38,914 nucleotides of DNA from Bacteroidales bacterium (GCA_024402095.1 JAKSJU010000010.1:1-38914), one strand, 5' to 3'; shown: positions 7,670-16,077, numbered from the stretch's first letter. Translations and numbers: made by a program. Notes: generated by a model not told the origin, from the sequence alone.

Positions 7670-9313
7670 TTATTTAACAACCAGCTGCTTGGCATTCCAG
7701 AAGTTCAGCTGTTTCGTGCTGTTATAAAGGCCGGGATTGGTTGTGAATTCAACGGTTGCCCCTTCCTTTGCCTGAGCATAAAAGTATATCTTGTTGTCGT
7801 TGAATTTTCCTGAAGACTGGGCATAAAATGCAATCTTGGTGGTTCCGTCAGTGATTTCGCCATTGTTCCCAACCTTGGAGTACTTGATGTCAACATCCTT
7901 TGAAAGGGTTCCTCTGACAGTCACATACCTGCTGAGGTAGAGGTCATAATTATCGAAGAGATTCTGCACGGTAAGGACTGTCGGCTTGGGAGCATCTCCC
8001 TTGGTAACCTTAGCAAGTTCATAATTAAATGATGATGCTTCAGGAAGCTTGCTGTATGAGTAACCCTCTCCGTAAACACGGCCGCTTACGTGGTCGCCGA
8101 CAACGAGTTTGCAGTTGCTGTCATAGATAAGGAGGCCACGGCGCCTGTTGGATTCGACACCGCTTTCCTCACTGTCCTCTATAAAGAAATTGCTGCCATT
8201 GACATAAGTGACAACTGCGTCCTCAAGAATCACGTCGAAAGAAGCCCTTGCCTTGCTTGTTCCGGGGGCAACAGCATCGGAAATTGTTCCGATGTTTCCT
8301 TTTACAGGCATCGAGCCGAGCTGCTTGATCTGTACGGGGAATTCTGTCTTGTCCTTGCCCTTGGTAGCCAGGAACACTACAGATCCTGAACGGGTTACAT
8401 CGTTGGGATTCTCCTGAGCGGAAACGGTGAATGTAAACTCATTTCCCTTGGAAGTGAAGCCGTCAATATTGAGCCAATCACTCTGAGACTCATAAGTCAA
8501 GCTCTCATATCCATCTGCCATCTTGAGTTTCACATCGACGCTTCCGGCCATTTTGCCGACAGTATTGCTGCCGTCCTCTGAAAGAATCAACGCCTTCTGC
8601 AGCTTGATGACAGAAGCATCCACGAGTTCATAAGTTCCGTTGTAAAGTGAGCAAGGGCCCTGCACGGTAACAACGTCACCGACTGCGATGTTCAGCGCGC
8701 TCCAATTGTAACTTCCTGATGCATCGACTGTACCGTAGATGTACATTATATCACCGTTCTCATCCTTGAGATACCAGTTTCCATAAGTGGTGCTGGAGAT
8801 CGTAGTGCAGGTGCCCTTGATCCTAACTGTTGAACCGACAGCGGCCTCGGCCTCCTTGACGGAAATTACAGGTACGTCAACAGCACCGGCAATCTGTGCG
8901 ACTACGATGTTCTGAATCTTATCCCCAACCTTTATAGCAAGATTGGAAATATGGCTCTCCTCTGTCTGATTGGCAGTGAAAGTAATGGTAGAAGAACCGG
9001 CAGAACCACTTCTTGGACTGATTTCCACCCAATTGTTGGCCTTGGTATCAAGTACGCTGACCTCGATTTTGGGAGTAACCACACCTTTCTCGTCGTCAAG
9101 ATATTTTTCGCCGTCTATAGTGGTGGGGATATCAAGAGTCCAGGCATCTGTCGCATTCACCATTACGGTAGCTGAACCACCGACAGAGGGAATGGTTATA
9201 TAGGACTGTGAAATCTGGAGTTCGGCCAGCTGTGCAGGCTGATTCTCTTTCGTACATCCGATTGCCAAAGCGCAAACGGTTGCAAGCGCCGTCAGAATAT
9301 TTTGAATTTTCAT
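7670..9313 (-). CDS. Lipoprotein with BACON-like and three OB-fold-like domains
   Basis: 547 residues with lipobox Cys20 (CALAIGC). Domain reading: BACON-like beta domain at about 33-140 (NNWVEISPRSGSAGSSTITFTA); OB-fold-like domain at about 148-238 (GNWYLKDENGDIMYIYG, VGDVVTVQGP, YNGTYEL); second BACON-like region at about 255-333 (SDWLNIDGF, TRSGSVVFLA); second OB-like domain at about 340-440 (NFFIEDSEESG, LVVGDHVSG); third OB-like domain at about 445-547 ending YNSTKQLNFWNAKQ. The layout is like the DUF5689 group of Bacteroidota surface proteins, though that label should be confirmed by a profile search. It begins 15 bases after the TonB receptor gene and is probably its surface partner in place of a SusD. 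No enzymatic motif is seen. Confidence 0.8.
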   Translation of the reverse strand: MKIQNILTALATVCALAIGCTKENQPAQLAELQISQSYITIPSVGGSATVMVNATDAWTLDIPTTIDGEKYLDDEKGVVTPKIEVSVLDTKANNWVEISPRSGSAGSSTITFTANQTEESHISNLAIKVGDKIQNIVVAQIAGAVDVPVISVKEAEAAVGSTVRIKGTCTTISSTTYGNWYLKDENGDIMYIYGTVDASGSYNWSALNIAVGDVVTVQGPCSLYNGTYELVDASVIKLQKALILSEDGSNTVGKMAGSVDVKLKMADGYESLTYESQSDWLNIDGFTSKGNEFTFTVSAQENPNDVTRSGSVVFLATKGKDKTEFPVQIKQLGSMPVKGNIGTISDAVAPGTSKARASFDVILEDAVVTYVNGSNFFIEDSEESGVESNRRRGLLIYDSNCKLVVGDHVSGRVYGEGYSYSKLPEASSFNYELAKVTKGDAPKPTVLTVQNLFDNYDLYLSRYVTVRGTLSKDVDIKYSKVGNNGEITDGTTKIAFYAQSSGKFNDNKIYFYAQAKEGATVEFTTNPGLYNSTKQLNFWNAKQLVVK

Positions 9314-9328
9314 ATTGATCGGATTTTA

Positions 9329-12300
9329 TTAATTAAACAAATATTTGATACCTACTGAAGCATACCAGCACTGGCCGATACCGTGGTTCGGAACGAATGT
9401 CTGGGTTGATCCGCTAATTGAAGCAGGCGTTGAGAATGTTGCGAATCCTTCATCATCAGCCCCCTCATATTTGAGGATACGTGCATCGGTACCGATAGCA
9501 GGATTGAGGTACTTGCTTACTCCCCAACTTGAATTGAAGAGGTTGAGAAGGTTCTTCACGTCAAGGCTGAGCTGTATGATATTGCGGTTCTTCTCACCGT
9601 TTCCGAGCTTGAAGTCATGCTTGTAGCTGAAGTCAATTCTATGAACCCATGGAGAATATACGCTGTAACCCTCTGCATACTGTCCCTGATGCTTGCTGAG
9701 ATATGGATCATTATGCACGAAAGCCATGAAACGGTTTGCATCATCAGTAGAGACGAATCTGAACTGGTTGTTAGCGACCTCCTGATCTGTAGGAACATAG
9801 ATTGCATCATAGTTGTAACCGTCACCATTCATATCATTTGTTGTCATATATGAATAGTTGTATCCGCCTCTCCAAGCCTCATAGATGAGACTGAAGTGGT
9901 TGCCGGACTTGTCGTGATGTGTAGCGGATGCTACGACACGGTCAGGAGTTACATACTGTGAGTTGTGGAGTTTGATATTGTTAGGACCCTCGGAAGTAGG
10001 AACATATGTGAATGCTGACTCAGCGGCTGAACCAGGCATACCTGTGATTTCCTTGCTTGCAGTATGGGTATATGCAGCCATGAGGCTGAGTCCCTCAACA
10101 GGAGTCATGTTAACTGTGATGTTTGCAGAATAACCGTAACCCTTGTTTGTGTTTTCAAGAACAAATGCCTTTGTTCCACTTCTGAATGATGAAGGATAAA
10201 TAGGGCGATTGTCAACACCGTTGAATCTTGCGAATCCGTTTACAGGAAGAATGCTCCAGTCAGAGATGCATACTCCGTTGATTGTCTTGTTGAAGATACC
10301 CTCGGCACTGATAGTGAACGGGAATGAAGTAGGGAATGCATAATCGATAGCGAGGGATGTCTTCCATACCTGAGGCATCTTGAAGTTAGGATCAACAGCA
10401 GAAATAGAAGAAGGAACTGTGCCATCCTCAGGCTTGATGGTTGATGGGTAACCAAGGCCGATAAGCTTATTATAAAGAGCGGAGAGAGAAGCCCTTCCGT
10501 TAGAATCAGTTACAAGGCCTCCCTTGAACTGGTCCATATCGATATACTTTTTCCCGTCCTTTTCGATAATTGCTCCTGAATAACCTTTTGGAACAACTGT
10601 ATTTCCATTAAGTTGAGCCTGATACTGAACCATACCACCGTTTGAAGGCATGTTGGTGAAGAATACGAGAGGCAGACGGCCGCTGAAGAGTCCGGTACCA
10701 CCGCGAACCTTGAGGCTCTTGTCACCGAGAACATCCCATACGAATCCGACGCGTGGAGAGACAGTAACATTTGATTTTGGCCACCTTCCGGTATCTATAT
10801 GTCGAGCATCACCTCCTGCTGTATAATAATCTAAATTAAGGATAGCATTGTTTGTTTTGAGGTCTTCATTATTAAAGAACAAACCGTCAAAACGAATGCC
10901 ATAGGTAAGCTTGAAGTTATCGTTAATTGACCACTCATCCTGACCGTAAAGTCCCGCTTTGTAGAATTGCACTCGTGCAGCTGGAGCCAATTCTCCATCG
11001 TAGCCATATGTAAGGTCTACAATTTCTGGAGTCTGATTAAATACATCAGCAACAGACATCCCTTCAGCCCAATTATATCTATAGTAACCTGATCCGTTTC
11101 TCATATAAGCATTGTCAGCGAGCTGATACTCGAAGCTGACGCCTCCGGTAATCTTGTGGTTACCCTTGTACCAGGTAAGGTTATCCTTTGCATTGATGAC
11201 CTTATTGTGCACTGCATTATTCCATGTGAAGAGCTCGTATCCGAGTGCAATATAGTTGTCTCCACCTTTTGTAATGTCAATGAAAGGGAACTCATCAGAA
11301 TTTGTTCCGCGGATATCGTCAAGCTTCGAATATGTTGCGATGAACTGATTAGAAAGCTCGTTGCTGATACGGCTGTTCAAATCAAATGAGAGGGAATGAA
11401 CGAGATTGTTCATTGAATACATGGAATTCGCATACGACATTGAATTTTGCGATGTCCTGCCACTAACCATTCGGGTACCGCCATCCATTGAAGTAGCGTT
11501 AGGAGAATTCCAAGCCTTATTCAGGGTGTAGTTGTAACGGACAGCAAGTTTGTGCTTGTCATTGATGTTCCAGTCAATGCGGGCGAGGAGCTTGATGTTA
11601 CTCTCGTTAGCAGGAAAATCGGTGTAGGATCCTGTATTATAACCATATGTACTCTTTACATAGTCAGAAACAGCCTGCAAATCTGAAAGCTTAGCACGAG
11701 ATACATAATTATTGGCATCTGCCTTGCCATCTTCAGATCCTCTCCAGCGGTTGGCAATTGTAGGAACCTTTGCATATTCAGCATTCACGAAGAAGAAGAG
11801 CTTGTTCTTGATGATTGGTCCGCCGAGCGTGAAACCGTAGGTTGTACTGCGGTCAGTTGCACGGGCTCCGGAAATCTGCTCTCCATCCACTGCATCACCG
11901 CGCATGTTCTCATTGCGGTGATAGATGTATGCAGAACCCTTGAATGTGTTGGTACCTGACTTGGTGATAGCATTTACACCACCTCCGATGAAGTCGGTCT
12001 GACGTACGTCGTAAGGAGAGATGACAACCTGGAGTTCCTCGATGGCGTCGATTGAGATAGGATTGCCGCCTCCAGGAAGGTTTTCGCTAAGACCGAAGTT
12101 GTTGTTGAAGCTTGCTCCGTCGACTGTGAAATTGGCTGTACGTCCGTCAGAACCAGCGAAGCTCATCCCGTTTCCTCCGTATGGAGAAAGTCTGGTCACG
12201 TCAGTGATGCTTCTGCTGACTGTAGGGAGCGCTGTAATCTGCGAGTTGTTGATGTTGGTTGCAGCACCGGTCTTCTCGGTTGAGAACCTGGAAGCAGCCT

Positions 12301-12673
12301 CCGAGATCACAATAGCCTGCTCGAGCATCTCGCTGTCATCCCTGAGGGCGACGTTGAGAGCATAAGGCTCTGCGAGGATAAGAGTGACGTCAGTGTAGGT
12401 CACAGTCTGATACCCGAGACAATCGACCTTGATCTGGTAAGGGCCGCCCGGGCGCATACCGTTGATGAAGAACTGACCTTCTTCATTGGCTACAGCATAG
12501 TACTGCGAGCCTGAAGGAGTGTGAACAGCAACGACCGTAGCACCGGGGATTGACTCTCCCTTGGAGTCTGCGATACGACCGTTCATAGAGGATGTCGTTA
12601 TCTGCGCGTAGGCAGAAACAACAAAAGCCATTGCTGCCAGTGACGACAGCAGGTACTTAAACAGTTTGTTCAT
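9329..12673 (-). CDS. Oar-like TonB-dependent outer membrane receptor
   Basis: 1114 residues. A Sec signal peptide (MNKLFKYLLSSLAAMAFVVSAYAQ) is followed by a carboxypeptidase-regulatory-like beta domain (about 28-112, MNGRIADSKGESIPGATV), then a plug domain (about 120-240, with DVTRLSPYGGNG, FTVDGASFNNNFGL, EELQVVISPYDVRQ) and a large beta-barrel ending VGIKYLFN. The plug segment FIGGGVNAITKSGTNTFKG is characteristic of Oar-type receptors. It would import a large ligand using TonB energy. There is no SusD gene beside it; the next genes encode BACON/OB lipoproteins and a nuclease. A consensus -7 box lies about 55 bases upstream. Confidence 0.93.
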   Translation of the reverse strand: MNKLFKYLLSSLAAMAFVVSAYAQITTSSMNGRIADSKGESIPGATVVAVHTPSGSQYYAVANEEGQFFINGMRPGGPYQIKVDCLGYQTVTYTDVTLILAEPYALNVALRDDSEMLEQAIVISEAASRFSTEKTGAATNINNSQITALPTVSRSITDVTRLSPYGGNGMSFAGSDGRTANFTVDGASFNNNFGLSENLPGGGNPISIDAIEELQVVISPYDVRQTDFIGGGVNAITKSGTNTFKGSAYIYHRNENMRGDAVDGEQISGARATDRSTTYGFTLGGPIIKNKLFFFVNAEYAKVPTIANRWRGSEDGKADANNYVSRAKLSDLQAVSDYVKSTYGYNTGSYTDFPANESNIKLLARIDWNINDKHKLAVRYNYTLNKAWNSPNATSMDGGTRMVSGRTSQNSMSYANSMYSMNNLVHSLSFDLNSRISNELSNQFIATYSKLDDIRGTNSDEFPFIDITKGGDNYIALGYELFTWNNAVHNKVINAKDNLTWYKGNHKITGGVSFEYQLADNAYMRNGSGYYRYNWAEGMSVADVFNQTPEIVDLTYGYDGELAPAARVQFYKAGLYGQDEWSINDNFKLTYGIRFDGLFFNNEDLKTNNAILNLDYYTAGGDARHIDTGRWPKSNVTVSPRVGFVWDVLGDKSLKVRGGTGLFSGRLPLVFFTNMPSNGGMVQYQAQLNGNTVVPKGYSGAIIEKDGKKYIDMDQFKGGLVTDSNGRASLSALYNKLIGLGYPSTIKPEDGTVPSSISAVDPNFKMPQVWKTSLAIDYAFPTSFPFTISAEGIFNKTINGVCISDWSILPVNGFARFNGVDNRPIYPSSFRSGTKAFVLENTNKGYGYSANITVNMTPVEGLSLMAAYTHTASKEITGMPGSAAESAFTYVPTSEGPNNIKLHNSQYVTPDRVVASATHHDKSGNHFSLIYEAWRGGYNYSYMTTNDMNGDGYNYDAIYVPTDQEVANNQFRFVSTDDANRFMAFVHNDPYLSKHQGQYAEGYSVYSPWVHRIDFSYKHDFKLGNGEKNRNIIQLSLDVKNLLNLFNSSWGVSKYLNPAIGTDARILKYEGADDEGFATFSTPASISGSTQTFVPNHGIGQCWYASVGIKYLFN

Positions 12674-12727
12674 AATGATAAATATGTAACTAAAAATTTT
12701 ATGGTTTTCCTCGCGATAAACAACTCA

Positions 12728-12735
12728 CAAAGTTA
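12728..12735 (-). promoter_or_regulatory. -7 box for the TonB receptor gene
   Basis: Minus-strand TAACTTTG matches TAnnTTTG and lies 54 bases upstream of the receptor ATG, giving a leader of about 50 bases. It is back-to-back with the metK promoter. Confidence 0.6.
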
Positions 12736-12760
12736 CTTTTATTGGGTGGTTACATAAAGC

Positions 12761-12792
12761 CAAGTTATTAACAAGTTATTAACAATTTTTAA
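12761..12792. repeat. Two tandem 11-bp repeats plus a third degenerate copy between divergent promoters
   Basis: CAAGTTATTAA occurs at 12761-12771 and again directly at 12772-12782, followed by the related CAATTTTTAA at 12783-12792. The 11-base period puts the copies on one face of the helix, and they lie just upstream of the -7 boxes of both metK and the TonB receptor gene. Possible operator or AT-rich upstream element; no regulator is identified. Confidence 0.5.
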
Positions 12793-12808
12793 TGCGAAAA
12801 TATATTCA

Positions 12809-12816
12809 TATCTTTG
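12809..12816 (+). promoter_or_regulatory. -7 box for metK
   Basis: TATCTTTG is an exact TAnnTTTG match. Transcription would begin near 12820, just before the first arm of the putative riboswitch stem at 12829. Confidence 0.65.
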
Positions 12817-12828
12817 CGGTAGAAATTC

Positions 12829-12879
12829 AGGTGGACAGATTTGAATGCTTGCAACCACCTCTAAAAAATGCTAAAAATG
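12829..12879 (+). promoter_or_regulatory. SAM-II-like riboswitch (pseudoknot) in the metK leader, including the start codon
   Basis: Stem P1 is AGGTGG (12829-12834) with CCACCT (12855-12860). The loop holds GATTT (12838-12842) and TTGCAA (12849-12854). After P1 comes an A-rich joint and then TGCTAAAAATG (12869-12879). G12851-C12852 can pair with G12870-C12871, T12849-T12850 with A12873-A12874, and A12845-T12846 with A12877-T12878, leaving T12872 unpaired. This is the order I recall for SAM-II riboswitches (stem, GAUUU, UUGCAA, second strand, GCUAAAA with the U contacting SAM). Bound SAM would stabilise the pseudoknot and hide the metK start. No covariance search was possible, so the class is inferred. 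Confidence 0.7.
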
Positions 12880-14100
12880 AAAAATACTTATCTCTTCACT
12901 TCAGAGAGTGTCTCTGAAGGGCACCCGGACAAAGTTGCAGACCAGATTTCAGACGCGATTCTCGATGAGTTCCTGCGTCAGGACCCCGAGTCAAAAGTAG
13001 CCTGCGAGACATTCTGCACTTCCGGACTAGTCATTGTAGGCGGAGAAGTCACCTCGGAGCATGCATACGTCGACATTCCTCAGGTCGTGCGCAAAGTCAT
13101 TTCCCGCATCGGCTACACAAAGGCGGAATATGGCTTCGACGCTTCTTCCTGCGGAGTCATCTCGACCATACACGAACAGAGCGCGGACATACACCGCGGA
13201 GTCGTTCGCGACAATCCTGAAGACCAGGGAGCCGGTGACCAGGGAATGATGTTCGGTTATGCCTGTAAGGAAACGGCAGAGTATATGCCTCTTGCACTTG
13301 CCCTGTCTCACAAGATGCTTCAGATTCTCGCCGACATACGCCACAACCATCCGGAAAAGATTTCATATCTGAGACCGGATTCAAAGGCCCAGTTCACGAT
13401 TGAATATGACGCACAGACCGGAAAGCCGCTCCGCGTACATACCATCGTCCTGTCAACACAGCATGACGATTTCGCATCGGATACTGTCATGCACGCAAAG
13501 ATTGAGAGGGACATACGGGGAATCGTCATCCCGGAACTCATAGCCGGCCTGCCGGAGGAAACGGCCGGGCTGTTCGGAAACGACTTCATCCTTCACGTGA
13601 ACCCTACAGGGAAATTCGTGATTGGCGGGCCTGCAGGTGATACAGGCTTGACAGGAAGGAAAATAATAGTTGACACATACGGAGGCCGCGGCGCACACGG
13701 TGGCGGAGCCTTCTCCGGCAAAGATGCATCGAAGGTGGACCGCAGCGCCGCATACGCCGCACGCTACATTGCCAAAAATATGGTTGCAGCCGGCGTAGCC
13801 GAGGAAATGCTCGTACAGGTATCATACGCCATCGGCGTCGCCAAGCCGGTCAGCATTTTCGTAAACTCCTACGGCACCGGCATAGTTTCCGATACTGAAA
13901 TCGCCGAAAGGATAGGATGCCTGTTCGACCTGCGCCCTGCCGCCATCACCCAAAAGTTCGGGCTCAAGAAACCTATCTTCGAGCCTACTGCCGCCTATGG
14001 TCACATGGGCCGCAAACCATACGTAGAGAACGGCCTACAGTTTTTCCCGTGGGAACTTCTTGACTCAGTGGAACTCATACGCAAGTCTTTCAACATATAA
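12877..14100 (+). CDS. metK: S-adenosylmethionine synthase
   Basis: Makes S-adenosylmethionine from methionine and ATP in the cytoplasm. Signature segments are [12 protein letters not shown] near the N-terminus (ATP/methionine site), [12 protein letters not shown] (GAGDQGxMFGYA motif), [17 protein letters not shown] and [19 protein letters not shown] (the GGGAFSxKD P-loop motif). The 407-residue length fits the family. Two in-frame ATGs exist, at 12868 and 12877; the second starts directly at [19 protein letters not shown]. Both are inside the putative SAM-II-like pseudoknot, which suggests product feedback on translation. A deformylase gene follows after 3 bases. Confidence 0.97.
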   Translation: MKNTYLFTSESVSEGHPDKVADQISDAILDEFLRQDPESKVACETFCTSGLVIVGGEVTSEHAYVDIPQVVRKVISRIGYTKAEYGFDASSCGVISTIHEQSADIHRGVVRDNPEDQGAGDQGMMFGYACKETAEYMPLALALSHKMLQILADIRHNHPEKISYLRPDSKAQFTIEYDAQTGKPLRVHTIVLSTQHDDFASDTVMHAKIERDIRGIVIPELIAGLPEETAGLFGNDFILHVNPTGKFVIGGPAGDTGLTGRKIIVDTYGGRGAHGGGAFSGKDASKVDRSAAYAARYIAKNMVAAGVAEEMLVQVSYAIGVAKPVSIFVNSYGTGIVSDTEIAERIGCLFDLRPAAITQKFGLKKPIFEPTAAYGHMGRKPYVENGLQFFPWELLDSVELIRKSFNI

Positions 14101-14103
14101 AAT

Positions 14104-14712
14104 ATGAGCAAGGTTGGAATTTTGTCGGCATTTCTGCTGTTATTTGCAGTCGGATGTTCAAAAAGTGCCGCTGACTGGACTGAAAAGGAGAAAGCCCTTA
14201 TCCATGGCGGTAATGACGTGATGAGAGTTCTCACCATAGACAACCCTGAAGACACAGCCGTACTGAGAGGATCTGCATCCTGGCTTTCAACGGATGACAT
14301 ACTCTCAAAGGAATATTCCCGCCTCGCCGGAAAGATGATTTCGACCGTTACTTCCCCTGAGCAGGACGGAGTCGGCATAGCGGGTCCCCAGGTGGGCATA
14401 TCACGGCGCATAGTCGCAGTGCAGAGGGTGGACAAGGAAGGGGAACCTTTCGAAGTCTATCCGAACATCTCCATCGTCGGGACGAGAGGAGACAAGGTAT
14501 CCGGTCCGGAAGGCTGCCTTTCCGTTCCGGGCAAGAGGGGTGAAGTCAGCAGATACCGCGACATTGACATAAAATACACTTCTACTGAAAGCCTTCGTGA
14601 TACGGTGGAACACATCGAAGGGTTCACCGCAGTCATATTCCAGCACGAGATAGACCATCTCGTCGGAATTATTTATTCCGACAAAGCTGACAGTGTCACA
14701 ATAGAGGAATAA
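14104..14712 (+). CDS. def: Peptide deformylase with a lipoprotein signal (exported deformylase)
   Basis: 202 residues. All three deformylase motifs are present: GVGIAGPQ (89-96, usual GxGIAAPQ with one Ala to Gly), EGCLS (136-140, metal ligand Cys138) and QHEIDH (180-185, metal ligands His181 and His185, catalytic Glu182), so an active metalloenzyme that removes N-formyl groups is expected. Unlike cytosolic deformylases it begins with a Lys, a hydrophobic stretch (ILSAFLLLFAV) and a lipobox Cys18, then an extra segment of about 45 residues before the catalytic core. It would sit on the periplasmic side as a lipoprotein. It is 3 bases after metK and co-transcribed; the stop abuts the convergent miaA stop with no gap. 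Confidence 0.88.
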   Translation: MSKVGILSAFLLLFAVGCSKSAADWTEKEKALIHGGNDVMRVLTIDNPEDTAVLRGSASWLSTDDILSKEYSRLAGKMISTVTSPEQDGVGIAGPQVGISRRIVAVQRVDKEGEPFEVYPNISIVGTRGDKVSGPEGCLSVPGKRGEVSRYRDIDIKYTSTESLRDTVEHIEGFTAVIFQHEIDHLVGIIYSDKADSVTIEE

Positions 14713-15591
14713 TCAGACTTCTGTCCAGTGGATACGGACACCGCTGCGTTCCATCCCGCGGAACCAGGTCATCTGGCGCTTCGCGAACTGATGGATGGCT
14801 ATTGCAAGTTTTTCCCGCATTTCATCATAAGTCAGTTCACCCCGGAGATATAGTGTGACGAATTTATATTCGAGTCCGTATGATATCAGCGTCTCCTCCG
14901 GAACACCGGAGTCTAGCAGACCGCGTATCTCCTCCACCATGCCTTCCTTAAGCCTCGCATCAAGACGCGAGTCTATTCTGGCGTTCCTGGTTTCCCTGTC
15001 CACCAGGGTCCCGATGAAGTACGTTTCCCCCACCTGTGGGTCAGCGTCATGACGGGGTCGGGCTGCCGTTTCCTGAGAATCAGGGGAAAAGTCACCGGCA
15101 GCCCAATCCCCGTCAGGACGCCTTTCGCTAAGTGGGATGTTCGAGCGGAAATCGTAATCGCGTGCGATTGAATTGATGTAAAGACCGGTACCACCGCAGA
15201 GAATAGGGAATCTGCCACGGGCCCTTATATCAGACACAGCCGCCTCGAAATCTTCTTTGAAGCGGAACACATTGTATTGAGTCCCGGCATCGGCGATATC
15301 TATCAGATGATATGGAACTTCGCCATATTCAGCCAGATCCTTTCCCGTGCCTATGTCCATACCGCGGTACACCTGGCGCGAATCAGCGGAAATAATTTCA
15401 CAGAAAGGCCCGGAGCCGCCATGCAGAGCGGACAATTCGCTCGCGAGTTTCACGGCAAACCGGGTCTTTCCCGATGCCGTAGGACCAAGTACGCAAATCA
15501 TGCCTAGAGAAGATTTTTCTATCTTCCCGTAAAGCTCAGCAACATCGATTGCTTCAGGAGCCGGAAGTTCTGTGAATATTGTTTTTGACAT
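14713..15591 (-). CDS. miaA: tRNA dimethylallyltransferase (MiaA), insertion domain replaced by a palindromic element
   Basis: Transfers a dimethylallyl group to A37 of tRNAs that read codons starting with U. The N-terminal P-loop (GPTASGKT, 36-43), ISADSRQVYRGMDIGTGK (68-84), YHLIDI and CGGTGLYI (132-139) are intact, as is the C-terminal block from FIGTLVDRETRNARI (192 onward) to HQFAKRQMTWFRGMERSG. Between residues about 150 and 190, where the family normally has an insertion domain with an RAIRAIE-type motif, only about 40 residues remain. Residues 158-183 are encoded by a 78-bp nested palindrome, in frame. Catalytic competence is therefore uncertain. The gene ends the long leftward operon. 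Confidence 0.9.
   Translation of the reverse strand: MSKTIFTELPAPEAIDVAELYGKIEKSSLGMICVLGPTASGKTRFAVKLASELSALHGGSGPFCEIISADSRQVYRGMDIGTGKDLAEYGEVPYHLIDIADAGTQYNVFRFKEDFEAAVSDIRARGRFPILCGGTGLYINSIARDYDFRSNIPLSERRPDGDWAAGDFSPDSQETAARPRHDADPQVGETYFIGTLVDRETRNARIDSRLDARLKEGMVEEIRGLLDSGVPEETLISYGLEYKFVTLYLRGELTYDEMREKLAIAIHQFAKRQMTWFRGMERSGVRIHWTEV
15044..15121. repeat. 78-bp nested palindromic element inside miaA
   Basis: Outer arms GCGTCATGACGGGG (15044-15057) and CCCCGTCAGGACGC (15108-15121) pair at 13 of 14 positions. Middle arms GGGCTGCCG (15060-15068) and CGGCAGCCC (15096-15104) pair perfectly. The inner hairpin is CCTGA-GAA-TCAGG (15072-15084). The length is 26 codons and the miaA frame stays open through it. 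Confidence 0.85.
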
Positions 15592-15601
15592 TATCGTCGG
15601 A

Positions 15602-16051
15602 TCAACCGCGTTCCATCTCCCTGCGGATATCTTTCTCTTTGATGGACTCCCGTTTGTCGAATTCTTTCTTTCCTTTCGCCAGGGCTATTACCAGCTTGGC
15701 ATAACCTTCATCAGAGATAAACATCTTGACAGGGATAATCGTAAGACCCTTTGTCTTGTTCTGCTGGAACAGATGTCTCAGTTCCTTGGCTGTCAGGAGC
15801 AGCTTGCGGTCCCGCAGCGGTTCGTGGGCGCCCCACCTGGAAGCCCAGAAATACGTCGCCACATTCATTCCACGTACATAAAGCTCCTTTCCTGAAAAAT
15901 AGCAGTATGCATCCTGGAGGGACACTTTCCCGGCACGGATCGACTTGATTTCAGTGCCCACAAGCACGATTCCGGCAGTATAAGTCTCAAGAAACTCATA
16001 GTCAAAGGTCGCCCGCTTGTTGCGTATCTCTATTTTCTTATTCCCTTTCAC
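15602..16051 (-). CDS. smpB: SsrA-binding protein SmpB
   Basis: Binds tmRNA and delivers it to stalled ribosomes for trans-translation. The 149 residues cover the whole family: N-terminal [35 protein letters not shown], the [15 protein letters not shown] region, [11 protein letters not shown] and the basic C-terminal tail with [17 protein letters not shown], which enters the decoding centre. It starts 33 bases after the trmB stop and ends 10 bases before miaA, inside the leftward operon. No promoter box is visible in the gap. The tmRNA gene itself is not in the window. Confidence 0.97.
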   Translation of the reverse strand: MKGNKKIEIRNKRATFDYEFLETYTAGIVLVGTEIKSIRAGKVSLQDAYCYFSGKELYVRGMNVATYFWASRWGAHEPLRDRKLLLTAKELRHLFQQNKTKGLTIIPVKMFISDEGYAKLVIALAKGKKEFDKRESIKEKDIRREMERG

Positions 16052-16077
16052 GTCTCAAAATATCATTTATTCTTCCT

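Noticed and set aside
9329..12673. Classic SusC/SusD polysaccharide utilisation locus
   Set aside because: No SusD homolog and no glycoside hydrolase is present; the plug is Oar-like and the neighbours are OB-fold and nuclease lipoproteins.
12761..12792. Tandem repeats as a CRISPR or phage att remnant
   Set aside because: Units are 11 bases with no spacers and no integrase or cas gene nearby.
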